64,000 bases of DNA from CAXBBB01 sp963815505 (GTDB taxonomy: Bacteria; Bacteroidota; Rhodothermia; Rhodothermales; BA12). The stretch lies in contig CAWFGU010000020.1 in NCBI GenBank assembly GCA_963815505.1, forward strand, positions 152,709 through 216,708, in the 5' to 3' direction. This document shows, one piece after another, positions 35,240-42,675 of the stretch (its first letter is position 1; each line of letters starts with the position of its first letter). The translations under genes were made by a program, and so were the position numbers. The notes beneath the pieces are model-generated. The model was given only the letters and a program-made list of their open reading frames with translations. It was not told the DNA's origin and did not search any database.

Positions 35240-36065
35240 TGGCCTTCTCGGATTCGGTGAGCGCCTGGTACAACACTTTCGAGACGGCCGCAACAAGGTC
35301 CGAGCGGCCCTTGACTTCGGGCTTCCACTGCGTCAGAATCGCCAGCGCGTACGGCTTGCGATTGGGCAGGTAGACGAGTCCGCAGTCGTGCTGGACGATC
35401 GAGATTTCGCCGGTCTTGTGCGCGACGCGGGCATCCCTGGGTAGTCCGGCCGGAATGCCGCTCTTGAAGGCCTGGTCGAAGAGGATGTCGCGCATCTGCT
35501 CGCGCATTTTCTCCGTGAACGCGTCGCCCTCGACGAGCAGGCGGAGCAGCATCACCAGCCCCTCAGCGGTCGTTCGGTTGCTGATGCCTTTCTGATACGC
35601 CGCTTCGTCCTCGACCCCGCGCACGACGCTCACGCCGCGTACGTCCCACTTGTCGAGCGCAGCCGCAATCGCTTCGGGCGTCACCAGGTCGACGAGTAGG
35701 TTGGTGGCGAGATTGCTCGACGTGACGATCATGTGGTACGCCAGCCGCTCGACGGGCATCGTCAGCCCCAAGCGTTCGTAGACCTCGCTGTTGGCATCAC
35801 GCGAAGAGGAAACGCGGAAGGCAGACCCATCGGCTTTGCTCAGGAAGCGGTTGCGCACATGCAGGGGCTCGCGCAGGTCAAAACGGCCCTGGACGGCGGC
35901 GTCGAACAAGGCCAGCAGGACGGCGACTTTCATCGTGCTCGCGGGGTGAAACGAGCGGGTGCCGTGAAGGCTCATCGCTAGTCCGGTTTCCCAGTCGTAG
36001 GCCGCGGCTGCGAGGGCTTCGGCGCCGTGTTTCAGGCGGAGCGCTTCGAGGCTGTGATGGAGCAT
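35232..36065 (-). CDS. Serine hydrolase, class A beta-lactamase-like
   Basis: 277 residues from ATG 36065; the open frame extends 30 residues upstream. The three active-site motifs are complete: PASTMK (S43/K46), VTSSNLATN (S-S-N at 116-118, in place of SDN) and HKTGEIS (K217-T-G). NRTTAEGLVMLLRLLVEGDA fits the class A beta-lactamase-related family. No clear signal peptide is visible, so it may be cytoplasmic, or the true start may lie further upstream where LNQSVALSASALYA could begin a short hydrophobic leader. First gene of the three-gene overlapping operon. Confidence 0.82.
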   Translation of the reverse strand: MLHHSLEALRLKHGAEALAAAAYDWETGLAMSLHGTRSFHPASTMKVAVLLALFDAAVQGRFDLREPLHVRNRFLSKADGSAFRVSSSRDANSEVYERLGLTMPVERLAYHMIVTSSNLATNLLVDLVTPEAIAAALDKWDVRGVSVVRGVEDEAAYQKGISNRTTAEGLVMLLRLLVEGDAFTEKMREQMRDILFDQAFKSGIPAGLPRDARVAHKTGEISIVQHDCGLVYLPNRKPYALAILTQWKPEVKGRSDLVAAVSKVLYQALTESEKANV

Positions 36066-36745
36066 GGGCAGATCGGGAAAACGCGAAGGTAGCCTCGTAG
36101 CGTAGAGGGCCGATGCACTGAGCGCAACGCTTTGGTTAAGCAACCGAGTCTTCACGCCTAGGCGTGGCGCGTCGGAGAGAAATCGGTCGCGTGGCCGACC
36201 GCTCGCCGACCGTTGCCGACCGTGGCCGCTGCTCCTCAGGTCACCGTCAGCCCTGCGCAGACAGGACGCGCCATGACGAAGTGATCCACGACCGGCTGTG
36301 CGTTTGGGCTTGCTTCGATGTGATTCGCTGCGCGGGCCCTCTTTTGCCTCGATGCCCTTCGGCTGCGCTCGAGACAGGCGCCAGAAGCAAAACCATCGAG
36401 ACTGGACTCGCCATGTCAGGACACGCCGTCGGATGCAGCGTTCGCTCGCTGCAATCGCCCAGACTCACTCGCAAGCTCGTCCAAACAAGACGATTTATTG
36501 ACGCCCATCCCCCTTCGCGTCTATTTCGCCGGACCGAGGTCGGGCCGGTTTCCGAGCGTTGGCCCGGGGCGGAGTTGGCAGGTGGCTTCCGTGGCGTCGG
36601 AGTTTCGCGCACGGCTTTCCGGCGCGATGCATCCGGCGAGCGGAAAGAATGTCCGTTGGTGGATAGCAAATCGGCGTTTGGGCAACTTGACGGCTTGGCA
36701 CGGACCTCGCCTAGTGACGGGCAGCCCATCCGGCCCTCCTGCCCT
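36066..36745. other. 680-base gap with no convincing gene
   Basis: The open frames here are short or arginine/proline-rich and resemble no family. The stretch holds three closely spaced copies of GCCGACCG (about 36192-36220), a region resembling dispersed intergenic repeats (CGATGCCCTTCGGCTGCGCT, 36350-36369) and an AT-richer patch near 36490. The flhF promoter should lie near its right end, but I cannot place it. Confidence 0.6.
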
Positions 36746-38116
36746 ATGAACGTCAAAACCATCACCGGCCCCTCTATCGCATCGGCGCTCAACGAGGCGC
36801 GGACGCTGTATGGCGATCAGGTCGTGCTGCTCGAATCGAACGGCCCGTCGGGCGACCGACCGGCACGCATCTCGGTTCTGGCGGATCGCGCCCTCGCCGA
36901 GCGGCCCGTCGCTCAGGCCGAGACGGCGGCGTCTCCCTACGGCCGCGCCCGCATCGACCTGACAGCGGATGATGAACGCGGCGACGGTGGCGATGGCGAT
37001 GGCGCCGACCTACGGAGGGCACTCGACACCCTGCGCGCTCGGGCAGAAGCAGCGCAGTCGAGCGAAGCACGTCGCGCTCTGCCTGTTCGCGGCACTCAGC
37101 CGCCGCGCCGCGAGCCTGTTCAGCCGCAGACGCCGGGACGCGGGCGGCTGCATGGGCCGATTGGTGGACGCCCCACTCGAACGGAAGTGGCCGTTTCCAG
37201 ACCTGCTCCGGCCGAAACGGTCACAGCGGACGCCATCGCTCAGGCGCTCGAAACGCACTTGGCTCCCCTCCTGGACCGCATCGCCGGGCTAGAGCGACGG
37301 CTGCACAGTGCAGCGATTGGAGCGGCTCATGCGTTTGCCGCTCATCCGCTCTACGCTGGGCTGCTGAGCCAGGGGATGCGGCCTCAGACAGCGATGACGC
37401 TGTTCAACGGACTGGCCGACAAGGGCTTCGGGGCCGACACGCCCGAGACGGATTTACGCTGGGCACTGGCTCAGGAACTGCGCAAACGGTTGGAGCCGAC
37501 GACGCCGTCGCGTGGGGTCGGGACGCAGGTATTTGCCGGGCCGAGTGGGTCGGGTAAGACCTCGCTGATCCTCAAACTCGCACTCCATCCCAGCTTCTAC
37601 GGGCGGCGCTCGACTGGCATCCTCGTCGTCTTGCCCGAAGACGATGCAGCCCAAGCGTTCCACAACCCGGTCGACGTGTACCGGCGGCATGGGCTGGCGG
37701 TCCAGAGCGTCCAGCATCCGAGCGAAATGCCCGAGGCGCTCGACCGGATGCGCGCCTTCGACCAGATCCTGATCGACACGCCGCCGCTGCCGCGCAAGGC
37801 CGACGCGATGGCGGTCCACCTGCGCCACCTCAAGACGATGATCGACCCGATCATGCCGCTGCAGGTGACGTTCGTCTACTCGGCCGCCGACGCGCTCGAC
37901 GGCGTGAGGGAGGGCCTGTTCGGCGGGCTGCCGCTGACGCCCGACGCCGTCGCGCTGACGCATCTGGACGAAACGACCGGCTGGGGCCGCCTCGCCGACT
38001 GGCTGCTGGCGCTCGAGCGGCCCGTCCCCTACGTCAGCTGCGGCCCGCGCACGCCGGACGACCTCTATGGCTACTCACCGACGTGGTTCGTCGAGGAGAT
38101 GATGCAACTCCGATGA
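36746..38116 (+). CDS. flhF: Flagellar biosynthesis GTPase FlhF
   Basis: 456 residues from ATG 36746; the longer upstream frame is not coding-like. Residues 1-60 (MNVKTITGPSIASALNEART, then LYGDQVVLLE) are the FlhF N-terminal region, followed by a Pro/Arg-rich basic linker (about 60-160). The SRP-type NG domain has LSQGMRPQTAMTLFNGLADK, the P-loop FAGPSGSGKTSLILKLALHP (about 264-283), FDQILIDTPPLPRKADAM and DAVALTHLDETTGWGRLADW. FlhF sets flagellar position and number. Its stop overlaps the flhG start (ATGA). Confidence 0.92.
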   Translation: MNVKTITGPSIASALNEARTLYGDQVVLLESNGPSGDRPARISVLADRALAERPVAQAETAASPYGRARIDLTADDERGDGGDGDGADLRRALDTLRARAEAAQSSEARRALPVRGTQPPRREPVQPQTPGRGRLHGPIGGRPTRTEVAVSRPAPAETVTADAIAQALETHLAPLLDRIAGLERRLHSAAIGAAHAFAAHPLYAGLLSQGMRPQTAMTLFNGLADKGFGADTPETDLRWALAQELRKRLEPTTPSRGVGTQVFAGPSGSGKTSLILKLALHPSFYGRRSTGILVVLPEDDAAQAFHNPVDVYRRHGLAVQSVQHPSEMPEALDRMRAFDQILIDTPPLPRKADAMAVHLRHLKTMIDPIMPLQVTFVYSAADALDGVREGLFGGLPLTPDAVALTHLDETTGWGRLADWLLALERPVPYVSCGPRTPDDLYGYSPTWFVEEMMQLR

Positions 38117-38913
38117 CCGACATGAGCATTCCTTATCAGGCCCCCGCAACTGTCATCGCGCTCGTTTCGGGCAAAGGCGGCGTCGGCAAGAGCGTCCTCA
38201 CGGCCAACCTCGCCCACACGCTGGCGCAGTCGGGCGCCCGCGCGGCCGTCGTCGACGCCGACGCCGGTCAGGGCGGACAGGGCATCTTGTTCAATCATAC
38301 GCCCGCGGGCAGCGTGCTCGAGTGGGCCGAAGGACGCGCCCACGCCGAGGACGTGACGCAGCGGACATCAGGCGGCGTCACGCTCGTCCAGGCCGCGAGC
38401 CACGCCATCGCCGACGTGCCTCAGTCGCTCTACGACGGATTGGACGATGCGCTCGGAGCGCTCAGGCGGTCGCACGACTTCGTCCTGATCGACGCGCCCG
38501 CTGGTACGGACGGGCTGGTCCGCTGGGCACTCGACCGCGCCGATCTGGGGATCCTCGTCGTCGTCGGCGAGCCGACCGCCATCGCCGACGCCTACCGACT
38601 GGCCCGGCTCGTGTGGACGCTCGATCCGAGTTATCCCATGGGCCAGATCGTCAATTTCGCCGACGATGCCGCCGACGCCGAGAGCGTCGCCGAGCGGTTT
38701 GCGCAGGTCACGACCGATCTGATCGGGCAGGCGCCCGCCTACCTGGGCTACGTGCCGTTCGCCCAGTCCGTCCGCCGGTCGGTGCGCGAGCAGCGGTTGG
38801 CCGTGACGAGCGACGCCCGCATCGGAACTGCTTTTGCGCTGCTCGCCGCCGTCCTCCAGGCCGGACGCACGCCTGCTTCCGCCGCATCCGAATTGACGCG
38901 CGGCTCCAACTGA
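38113..38913 (+). CDS. flhG: Flagellar number regulator, MinD-like ATPase FlhG
   Basis: 266 residues from ATG 38113. The deviant Walker A KGGVGKSVLTANLAHTLAQS, then VVDADAGQGGQGILF, the Walker B DFVLIDAPAGTDGLVRW and the VVGEPTAIADAYRLARLVWT region are the MinD/ParA family core. The position after flhF and two genes before fliA identifies it as FlhG/FleN/YlxH. It counterbalances FlhF and limits flagellar number. An N-terminal FlhF-activating DQAxxL-type motif is not obvious. Confidence 0.92.
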   Translation: MTDMSIPYQAPATVIALVSGKGGVGKSVLTANLAHTLAQSGARAAVVDADAGQGGQGILFNHTPAGSVLEWAEGRAHAEDVTQRTSGGVTLVQAASHAIADVPQSLYDGLDDALGALRRSHDFVLIDAPAGTDGLVRWALDRADLGILVVVGEPTAIADAYRLARLVWTLDPSYPMGQIVNFADDAADAESVAERFAQVTTDLIGQAPAYLGYVPFAQSVRRSVREQRLAVTSDARIGTAFALLAAVLQAGRTPASAASELTRGSN

Positions 38914-38929
38914 CCTTCTACTTCCCGAT

Positions 38930-39331
38930 ATGTCCCAAACCGCCACACAGACCGTGCAGCCTCCTACGCTCTCGCCCGTGATTCCGGCGCTGATCGCCCA
39001 GATTAGCCTGACCGTCGCGCTGCTGCTGTTCATCCGCGACCTGTGGATGCTCGCCCCACTCGACAGCACGCTGATGACGGCAGGCGGATCAGGCGCGGCC
39101 CTCTACATCTTGTTGATGGGCGGATATGCTGTAGTCCAGCGGGCGATGCTCCGGGCGCCGTCCAAACCGGAAGAGCCGTCTACCGCCGACGCGCCAGCCT
39201 CCGAATCCGGCGCCGTGCCCCCCACATCGCCAGGTTCGGTGGGTCCACTCACGCAGCCCGCTCCGGCCCGAGAGCCGGTCGCCCGCGCGTCCGAGCCTGC
39301 CGCCCTGCCCGCGCCTCCGATTCCCGCGTAA
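38930..39331 (+). CDS. Small two-pass membrane protein between flhG and fliA
   Basis: 133 residues. Two hydrophobic segments (PVIPALIAQISLTVALLLFI at about 16-35 and GSGAALYILLMGGYAVVQRA at about 53-72) are separated by a short loop. A 60-residue Pro/Ala/Ser-rich tail follows (PSKPEEPSTADAPASESGAV and beyond). I do not recognise a family. It sits 16 bases after flhG and 33 bases before fliA on the same strand, so it belongs to the flagellar control operon by position. A membrane adaptor role is a guess. Confidence 0.7.
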   Translation: MSQTATQTVQPPTLSPVIPALIAQISLTVALLLFIRDLWMLAPLDSTLMTAGGSGAALYILLMGGYAVVQRAMLRAPSKPEEPSTADAPASESGAVPPTSPGSVGPLTQPAPAREPVARASEPAALPAPPIPA

Positions 39332-39364
39332 TCGCTCGCCGCGATCCGATAGACCAGACCGACC

Positions 39365-40133
39365 ATGCAACTCGTCACCGAACCCACGCTCCAGGAACGC
39401 GTCGAGACCTACCTCGCCGATCCCACCGAGAGCCACCGCGAAGCCGTCGTTCTGCACGGCGTGCGAATGGTGCGCTCGCTCGTCGGGCGCGTGTCGATGC
39501 CCGACTCGCCACTCGCCACGCGCGACGATCTCGAGGGCGCCGCGCTTGTGGGTCTGATCCAGGCGCTGGACAGCTACGATCCCGAAAAGGCCAAGTTTTC
39601 CACGCACGCCCACCGCCGCATTCAAGGTGCGATCATCGACTACCTGCGCGACATCGACCCGCTCTCGCGCGGTAAGCGGCAGAAAATGGCGCACGCGCAG
39701 CACGCCTACGCAACGCTCCAGCAGATGCTGGGCGACGAGCCGACCGATCAAGACGTGGCCGACTTTATGGGCGTATCGCTCGACGAGTACCACACCATCC
39801 TGGGCGACGCTCAGGTCCGGTTCACCCTTTCCTACGATGCTCCGCTCGATGAAGACAGCGGCATCACGCGCGGCGAAACCCTCGCCGACGACAACGCGCA
39901 GCAGGGCTTCGACGCGTTCGAGGATGCGATGTCGATGGAGGCACTGGGCGATCTGCTGCGCCACTTGCCCAAACGCGAGCGCGACATCATCGCCCTCTAC
40001 TACTACGAAAACCTGACACTGCGCGAAATAGGCGGAATCATCGGGCTTGACCGAAGCGCGCATCTCGCAGATCTTGGGCAAAACGCTCCTCGCCCTACGC
40101 GGTGGACTCACCCAGGTGAGGATCGCGGCGTGA
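39365..40133 (+). CDS. fliA: Flagellar sigma factor sigma-28, apparent frameshift in region 4
   Basis: Starts MQLVTEPTLQERVETYLADP. Region 2 has LATRDDLEGAALVGLIQALD, then FSTHAHRRIQGAIIDYLRDI and DPLSRGKRQKMAHAQHAY. Region 4 starts LPKRERDIIALYYYENLTLR. After EIGGIIGL the opening frame runs into unrelated sequence. The +1 frame continues exactly as the family does (LTEARISQILGKTLLALRGG), stopping at TGA 40131-40133. Removing one base at about 40046-40049 yields a normal 255-residue FliA. A consensus error is most likely because the rest is intact. It should direct the flagellin promoter at 13210-13236. Its 3' end overlaps the convergent VOC gene by 26 bases. Confidence 0.88.
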
Positions 40134-40569
40134 TCCGGCGAGGCGGTTGCGGCGCTCCCTGGGGCAGCGCGTCGCCCAGCGGGATCTCGTTGGCGATCTC
40201 GACCAGGTTGCCGTCCGGGTCGCGGAGGTAGATCGACCACAGCCGCGCCCGCGCTCCGACGCGCCACACCGGCCCGAGCACGATTTCGGCGTCCTGACGC
40301 CGGAGGTGCCGCTCGACCTCGACGATTGGCAGCGAAGCGCGCAGGCAAAAATCCGATGCCCCGCGCGTAGGCCGCTCGGCATGCGGCGCGACTACGGCAT
40401 CCGCCGGTTGGAGGTTGATCTTCTGGCCGCCGACCAGAATCGCGTGCCGCATCTCTCCCGCCGCCCCCTCGAACGCGACGGCCTCGCACTTCAAAACGCG
40501 CGTGTAGAAGTCGACAGACGACTGAACGTCGCGGACGGTGAGGACGAGGTGGTCGATGGCGTCGAGCAT
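40108..40569 (-). CDS. VOC/glyoxalase-bleomycin resistance superfamily protein
   Basis: 153 residues. MLDAIDHLVLTVRDVQSSVD, then FYTRVLKCEAVAFEGAAGEM, RHAILVGGQKINLQ, and later LWSIYLRDPDGNLVEIANEI, are the two beta-alpha-beta-beta-beta halves of a VOC fold. The metal-site residues His (DHLVLTV), His/Gln and Glu (NLVEIAN) are in the expected places. This subgroup is often labelled VOC family virulence protein; substrate unknown. The last 16 codons overlap the convergent fliA end. Confidence 0.85.
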   Translation of the reverse strand: MLDAIDHLVLTVRDVQSSVDFYTRVLKCEAVAFEGAAGEMRHAILVGGQKINLQPADAVVAPHAERPTRGASDFCLRASLPIVEVERHLRRQDAEIVLGPVWRVGARARLWSIYLRDPDGNLVEIANEIPLGDALPQGAPQPPRRITPRSSPG

Positions 40570-40687
40570 GGGCGAGCGGTTGGGAGAGCGCGCAAGCTAC
40601 CGACTCGTTGCGCGCGTGTCACGCCGCACGAGAAGCAGACTACCGGTGCAGAGGTTGACGTGGTCTTCCTCCCCTCTCCAAACACGT

Positions 40688-40954
40688 ATGTCTTTACTCT
40701 CGACCGAACGCCGCTGGGACTTGCTCTCCGCTGCAGCCGCTGCACTCGCGGCCTTCGCCACACGCAAAATCGTAGCAGGCGTATGGTCCGCCACGACAGG
40801 CGAGGATCCGCCGCGCAATCCCGAATCGCCTTACACCGCGTGGAGCGAAGCGCTGACGTGGACACTCGTGACGAGCCTCGTCGCCGGAGCCGCGAGCCTG
40901 GCTGCCCGCCGCACGGCCGCCAAGCATCGTCCGGGACTGCCCTCCTCGGGCTGA
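40688..40954 (+). CDS. DUF4235 family small membrane protein
   Basis: 88 residues from ATG 40688. Two helices (WDLLSAAAAALAAFATRKIV and ALTWTLVTSLVAGAASLAAR) flank the signature KIVAGVWSATTGEDPPRNPE followed by SPYTAWSEAL. This matches DUF4235: a short N-terminal helix, the W-x-x-x-T/S-G-x-x-P-P motif, and a second membrane segment. Function unknown; members are small integral membrane proteins in actinobacteria and Bacteroidota relatives. Confidence 0.8.
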   Translation: MSLLSTERRWDLLSAAAAALAAFATRKIVAGVWSATTGEDPPRNPESPYTAWSEALTWTLVTSLVAGAASLAARRTAAKHRPGLPSSG

Positions 40955-40975
40955 GCTCTTGCTCTCTACTATGCG

Positions 40976-41011
40976 AGAAGCCCGACGCTCACAGGGAGTC
41001 GCCGGGCTTCT
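40976..41011. terminator. Hairpin between the DUF4235 gene and tRNA-Ser, probably bidirectional terminator
   Basis: Stem AGAAGCCCG against CGGGCTTCT with a partly paired loop. It lies past the ends of the convergent DUF4235 gene and tRNA-Ser. No long T-run follows on either strand, so efficiency is uncertain. Confidence 0.55.
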
Positions 41012-41016
41012 CGGTG

Positions 41017-41101
41017 CGGAGAGGGTGGGATTCGAACCCACGGACCCTTGCAGGTCGTCGGTTTTCAAGACCGGTGCATTCGACCACTCTGCCACCTCTC
41101 C
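41017..41101 (-). tRNA. tRNA-Ser(UGA)
   Basis: An 85-base class II tRNA. The acceptor stem GGAGAGG pairs with CCTCTCC, followed by discriminator G. The D-arm region GCAGAGTGG, the anticodon loop CTTGAAA (anticodon TGA) in stem CCGGT/ACCGG, a long variable arm and the T-loop GTTCGAATC in GTGGG/CCCAC are all present. The CCA end is not encoded. The variable arm and anticodon identify serine. Confidence 0.96.
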
Positions 41102-41149
41102 GATGCGGTCGCCTCAAAATAAGGCGGCGAACCGCGCCCGTCCACTGCG

Positions 41150-42457
41150 TCAGGCGTAGATGCCGCGCAGTTTGAGCGACAGATTTACTTTCTCGATGGC
41201 GAGCACGTAGGCGGCGATGCGCGGCGTGATGCCCCTCGCATCGGCGACGTTCATCACACGGTCGAACGCATCGACCATGATGCGGTCCAGGCGTTCGTCG
41301 ACCACGTTTGGCGTCCAGAAGTAGCCCATTCGATCTTGGACCCACTCGAAGTAGCTGACCGTGACGCCGCCCGCGTTGGCGAGGATGTCGGGAATGACGA
41401 GGGTACCGTTGGCGTGCAGGATAGCGTCGGCGGTCGTGGTCGTGGGGCCGTTGGCGCCTTCGACGACGACGCGCGCTTTGATCTGGTCGGCGTTGCGGCT
41501 GGTGATCTGCTCTTCCTTGGCGGCGGGCACGAGCACGTCGACCGGGAGCGTGAGCAGTTCGGCGTTCGTGACGGCGTCGGCGTGCGGGTAGCCCTCGATC
41601 AGACCGCCGTTCTCGGCTGCATGGCGCATCAGGTCGTTCAGGTCGAGTCCGTTCGGCGCGTAGACGCCCCCTCCCATGTCGCTCACGGCGACGACGGTGC
41701 AGCCCTGGGCGGCCATCAGTTCGGCCGCGACCGACCCGACGTTTCCGAATCCCTGCACGGCGACCGTCGACCCGTCCGGCGTCATGCTCAGCCGCTCCAT
41801 CGCTCGAAGCGCGCACGTCATCACGCCTCTGCCCGTCGCCTCGCGCCGGCCGACCGATCCGCCCAACCCGACGGGCTTTCCGGTCACGACGGCGTATTCG
41901 GTTTTGCGCGCGTGCATCGAATAGGTGTCGAGTATCCACGCCATCGTCTGAGCGTTGGTATTCATGTCAGGCGCTGGGATGTCGCGGTCCGGCCCGAACA
42001 CGTCGATCAGGTTGGCCGTGTAGCGCCGCGTCATCCGCTCGACCTCACCCAGCGACATCGCCGCCACGTCGCACCGGATGCCGCCCTTGGCCCCGCCGAA
42101 CGGCACGTCGACGACGGCGCACTTCCACGTCATCCACGCCGCCAGAGCCTTGACCTCGTCGAGCGTCACATCGGGCGCGTACCGGATGCCGCCCTTGCTC
42201 GGGCCGGACGTGGTGTTGTGGATCACCCGGACGCCCTCGAACACTTCGAGCCGCCCGTCGTCCATCTGGACCGGCACGCTCGTGATGTGGACGTGGGCAG
42301 GCGTGCAGAGGTAGCGATAGGTACCATCGTCCAATCCCAGGATGCCCGCCGCCACGTCGAAGCGGTCCATCATGGCCTGGAACGGGTTGTCGGGGTCGAC
42401 TACGCGGCCCGGCGCGCCAAAGAGGGAGGTGTCGTAGACGTTTCGGTCGAGGGGCAT
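41150..42457 (-). CDS. gdhA: Glu/Leu/Phe/Val dehydrogenase (glutamate dehydrogenase)
   Basis: 435 residues from ATG 42457. HNTTSGPSKGGIRYAPDVTL, then DEVKALAAWMTWKCAVVDVP with FGGAKGGIRCD (catalytic Lys region), VTGKPVGLGGSVGRREATGR and the NAD(P) fold VAVQGFGNVGSVAAELMAAQ make this a hexameric Glu-dehydrogenase. It interconverts glutamate and 2-oxoglutarate with ammonia. The length fits the short class of glutamate dehydrogenases. The longer upstream frame (to 42589) is not conserved. It lies 48 bases downstream of tRNA-Ser on the same strand. Confidence 0.93.
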   Translation of the reverse strand: MPLDRNVYDTSLFGAPGRVVDPDNPFQAMMDRFDVAAGILGLDDGTYRYLCTPAHVHITSVPVQMDDGRLEVFEGVRVIHNTTSGPSKGGIRYAPDVTLDEVKALAAWMTWKCAVVDVPFGGAKGGIRCDVAAMSLGEVERMTRRYTANLIDVFGPDRDIPAPDMNTNAQTMAWILDTYSMHARKTEYAVVTGKPVGLGGSVGRREATGRGVMTCALRAMERLSMTPDGSTVAVQGFGNVGSVAAELMAAQGCTVVAVSDMGGGVYAPNGLDLNDLMRHAAENGGLIEGYPHADAVTNAELLTLPVDVLVPAAKEEQITSRNADQIKARVVVEGANGPTTTTADAILHANGTLVIPDILANAGGVTVSYFEWVQDRMGYFWTPNVVDERLDRIMVDAFDRVMNVADARGITPRIAAYVLAIEKVNLSLKLRGIYA

Positions 42458-42675
42458 CGCTGCGGAGGTGAGAGTAGCACAGAATAAACCGGTTGGCGAG
42501 TTTCTACCCACCGGATCGCCCGGATCGCGGCGATTTGTGTTACGAGCTGAGCCGCACGGATCGTTCGTCCTCGACGCGTCGCCTGGCATCCTCCATGTGG
42601 TCTCTGAGGTATGCAGCTCATCCCCTCCTCTCTACTCGGGAAAGAGAATGTTCACTAGCTGGGCGCTCCAATATC

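Noticed and set aside
36247..36792. A 181-codon - strand frame in the pre-flhF gap
   Set aside because: Low-complexity composition, no signal or domain pattern, overlaps the flhF start.
42458..42675. Possible riboswitch or small RNA upstream of the glutamate dehydrogenase gene
   Set aside because: No conserved aptamer core or stable stem set that I can identify.
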